Below, one piece after another: positions 63,700 through 64,000 of a stretch of DNA of 64,000 nucleotides. The translations under genes were made by a program, and so were the position numbers. The notes under the pieces were generated by a model. It was not told the DNA's origin. It saw only the letters and a program-made list of their open reading frames with translations, and ran no database searches. The stretch spans positions 16,428,861-16,492,860 of the forward strand of contig OW203727.1 of NCBI GenBank assembly GCA_934045075.1, written 5' to 3'. Each line of letters starts with the position of its first letter. Position 1 is the stretch's first letter. Source of the DNA: Yponomeuta sedellus (taxonomy: Eukaryota > Arthropoda > Insecta > Lepidoptera > Yponomeutidae).

Positions 63700-63711
63700 C
63701 TCTCCCCCCCC
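63700..63711 (-). other. Polypurine tract of the right-edge LTR element
   Basis: GGGGGGGGAGAG on the minus strand, directly before the LTR start TGTAACGC. It sets the orientation of the element. Confidence 0.75.
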
Positions 63712-64000
63712 GTCTGGAGATTTTTACCTGTAAAAATCACTCGGTACATATGTTGCCAAGGCTTGTACCTGCTTGGGCAAGGGGATGGACCCTGTGTCCT
63801 GGTTATGCTACATTTATATATCTGTGCAGGGTTATACTGACTACTGATTTTGAATCTAACTTGATTTCCTTTTGCACTAAGTACACCTCGCTTGTGGTTT
63901 TGTTTTAATTACATGACTCGACTGTTGCACATACTGAATCTGCGAAAGGATCGGTCTGATTTTCGCTTATTTGGTAATTATAAGTTCGGGTTACGTCACC
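63700..64000 (-). mobile_element. Internal 3' region of the right-edge LTR element (partial)
   Basis: The stretch from the polypurine tract to the window end should be the 3' internal part of the element. I see no Pol or other domain here, so the superfamily cannot be named. Confidence 0.55.

Overview
This window is nuclear DNA of an insect, most likely a moth or butterfly. It is AT-rich, has split genes with GT-AG introns, is dense in SINEs, MITEs and LINE scraps of lepidopteran type, and carries an intronless divergent ionotropic receptor. Three protein-coding genes are supported, all on the + strand. (1) 295-3290: the last four coding exons of a fatty-acid amide hydrolase 2-like amidase; its 5' part lies outside the window. 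(2) 9328-49908: a complete G protein alpha-q subunit gene. (3) 54835-56553: a single-exon divergent ionotropic receptor.

The G-alpha-q gene has eight coding positions, and three of them (4, 7 and 8) are present as two tandem versions of identical length and phase. Any in-frame choice gives exactly 353 residues. One version of each is vertebrate-like (4a, 7b, 8b; C-terminus EYNLV). The other resembles the eye-type isoform known in Drosophila (4b, 7a, 8a; C-terminus EFNLA). The genomic order 7a-7b-8a-8b is interleaved, so matched isoforms require coordinated skipping. A 45-nt, frame-keeping cassette with good splice sites lies between exons 4b and 5 and may be an extra exon.

Intron 3 of that gene (about 17.5 kb) holds the most unusual object: a 4.9-kb BEL/Pao LTR retrotransposon (26838-31723). 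It has an intact 5-bp target duplication, two 690-bp LTRs that read as identical, an open 1008-residue Gag-protease frame, and almost no Pol (only a short reverse-transcriptase-end scrap). Each LTR carries several perfect heat-shock elements (alternating GAA/TTC pentamers, including runs of five and four units) upstream of a TATA box. I infer a young, non-autonomous, probably heat-inducible element inserted in sense orientation in a signalling gene.

The rest is repeat-rich. One dispersed family of about 380 bp has a head matching 5S rRNA internal promoter boxes in order and spacing, so it is a candidate 5S-derived SINE with eight copies here. There are tRNA-derived SINEs, several MITE-like inverted repeats, a near-perfect 217-bp inverted repeat, and two shorter near-perfect hairpins. 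At the right edge are a poly(A)-tailed GC-rich retroposon with a 14-bp target duplication and the 3' LTR of a second, minus-strand LTR retrotransposon that runs out of the window. No rRNA gene, functional tRNA gene, CRISPR array or bacterial feature was seen.
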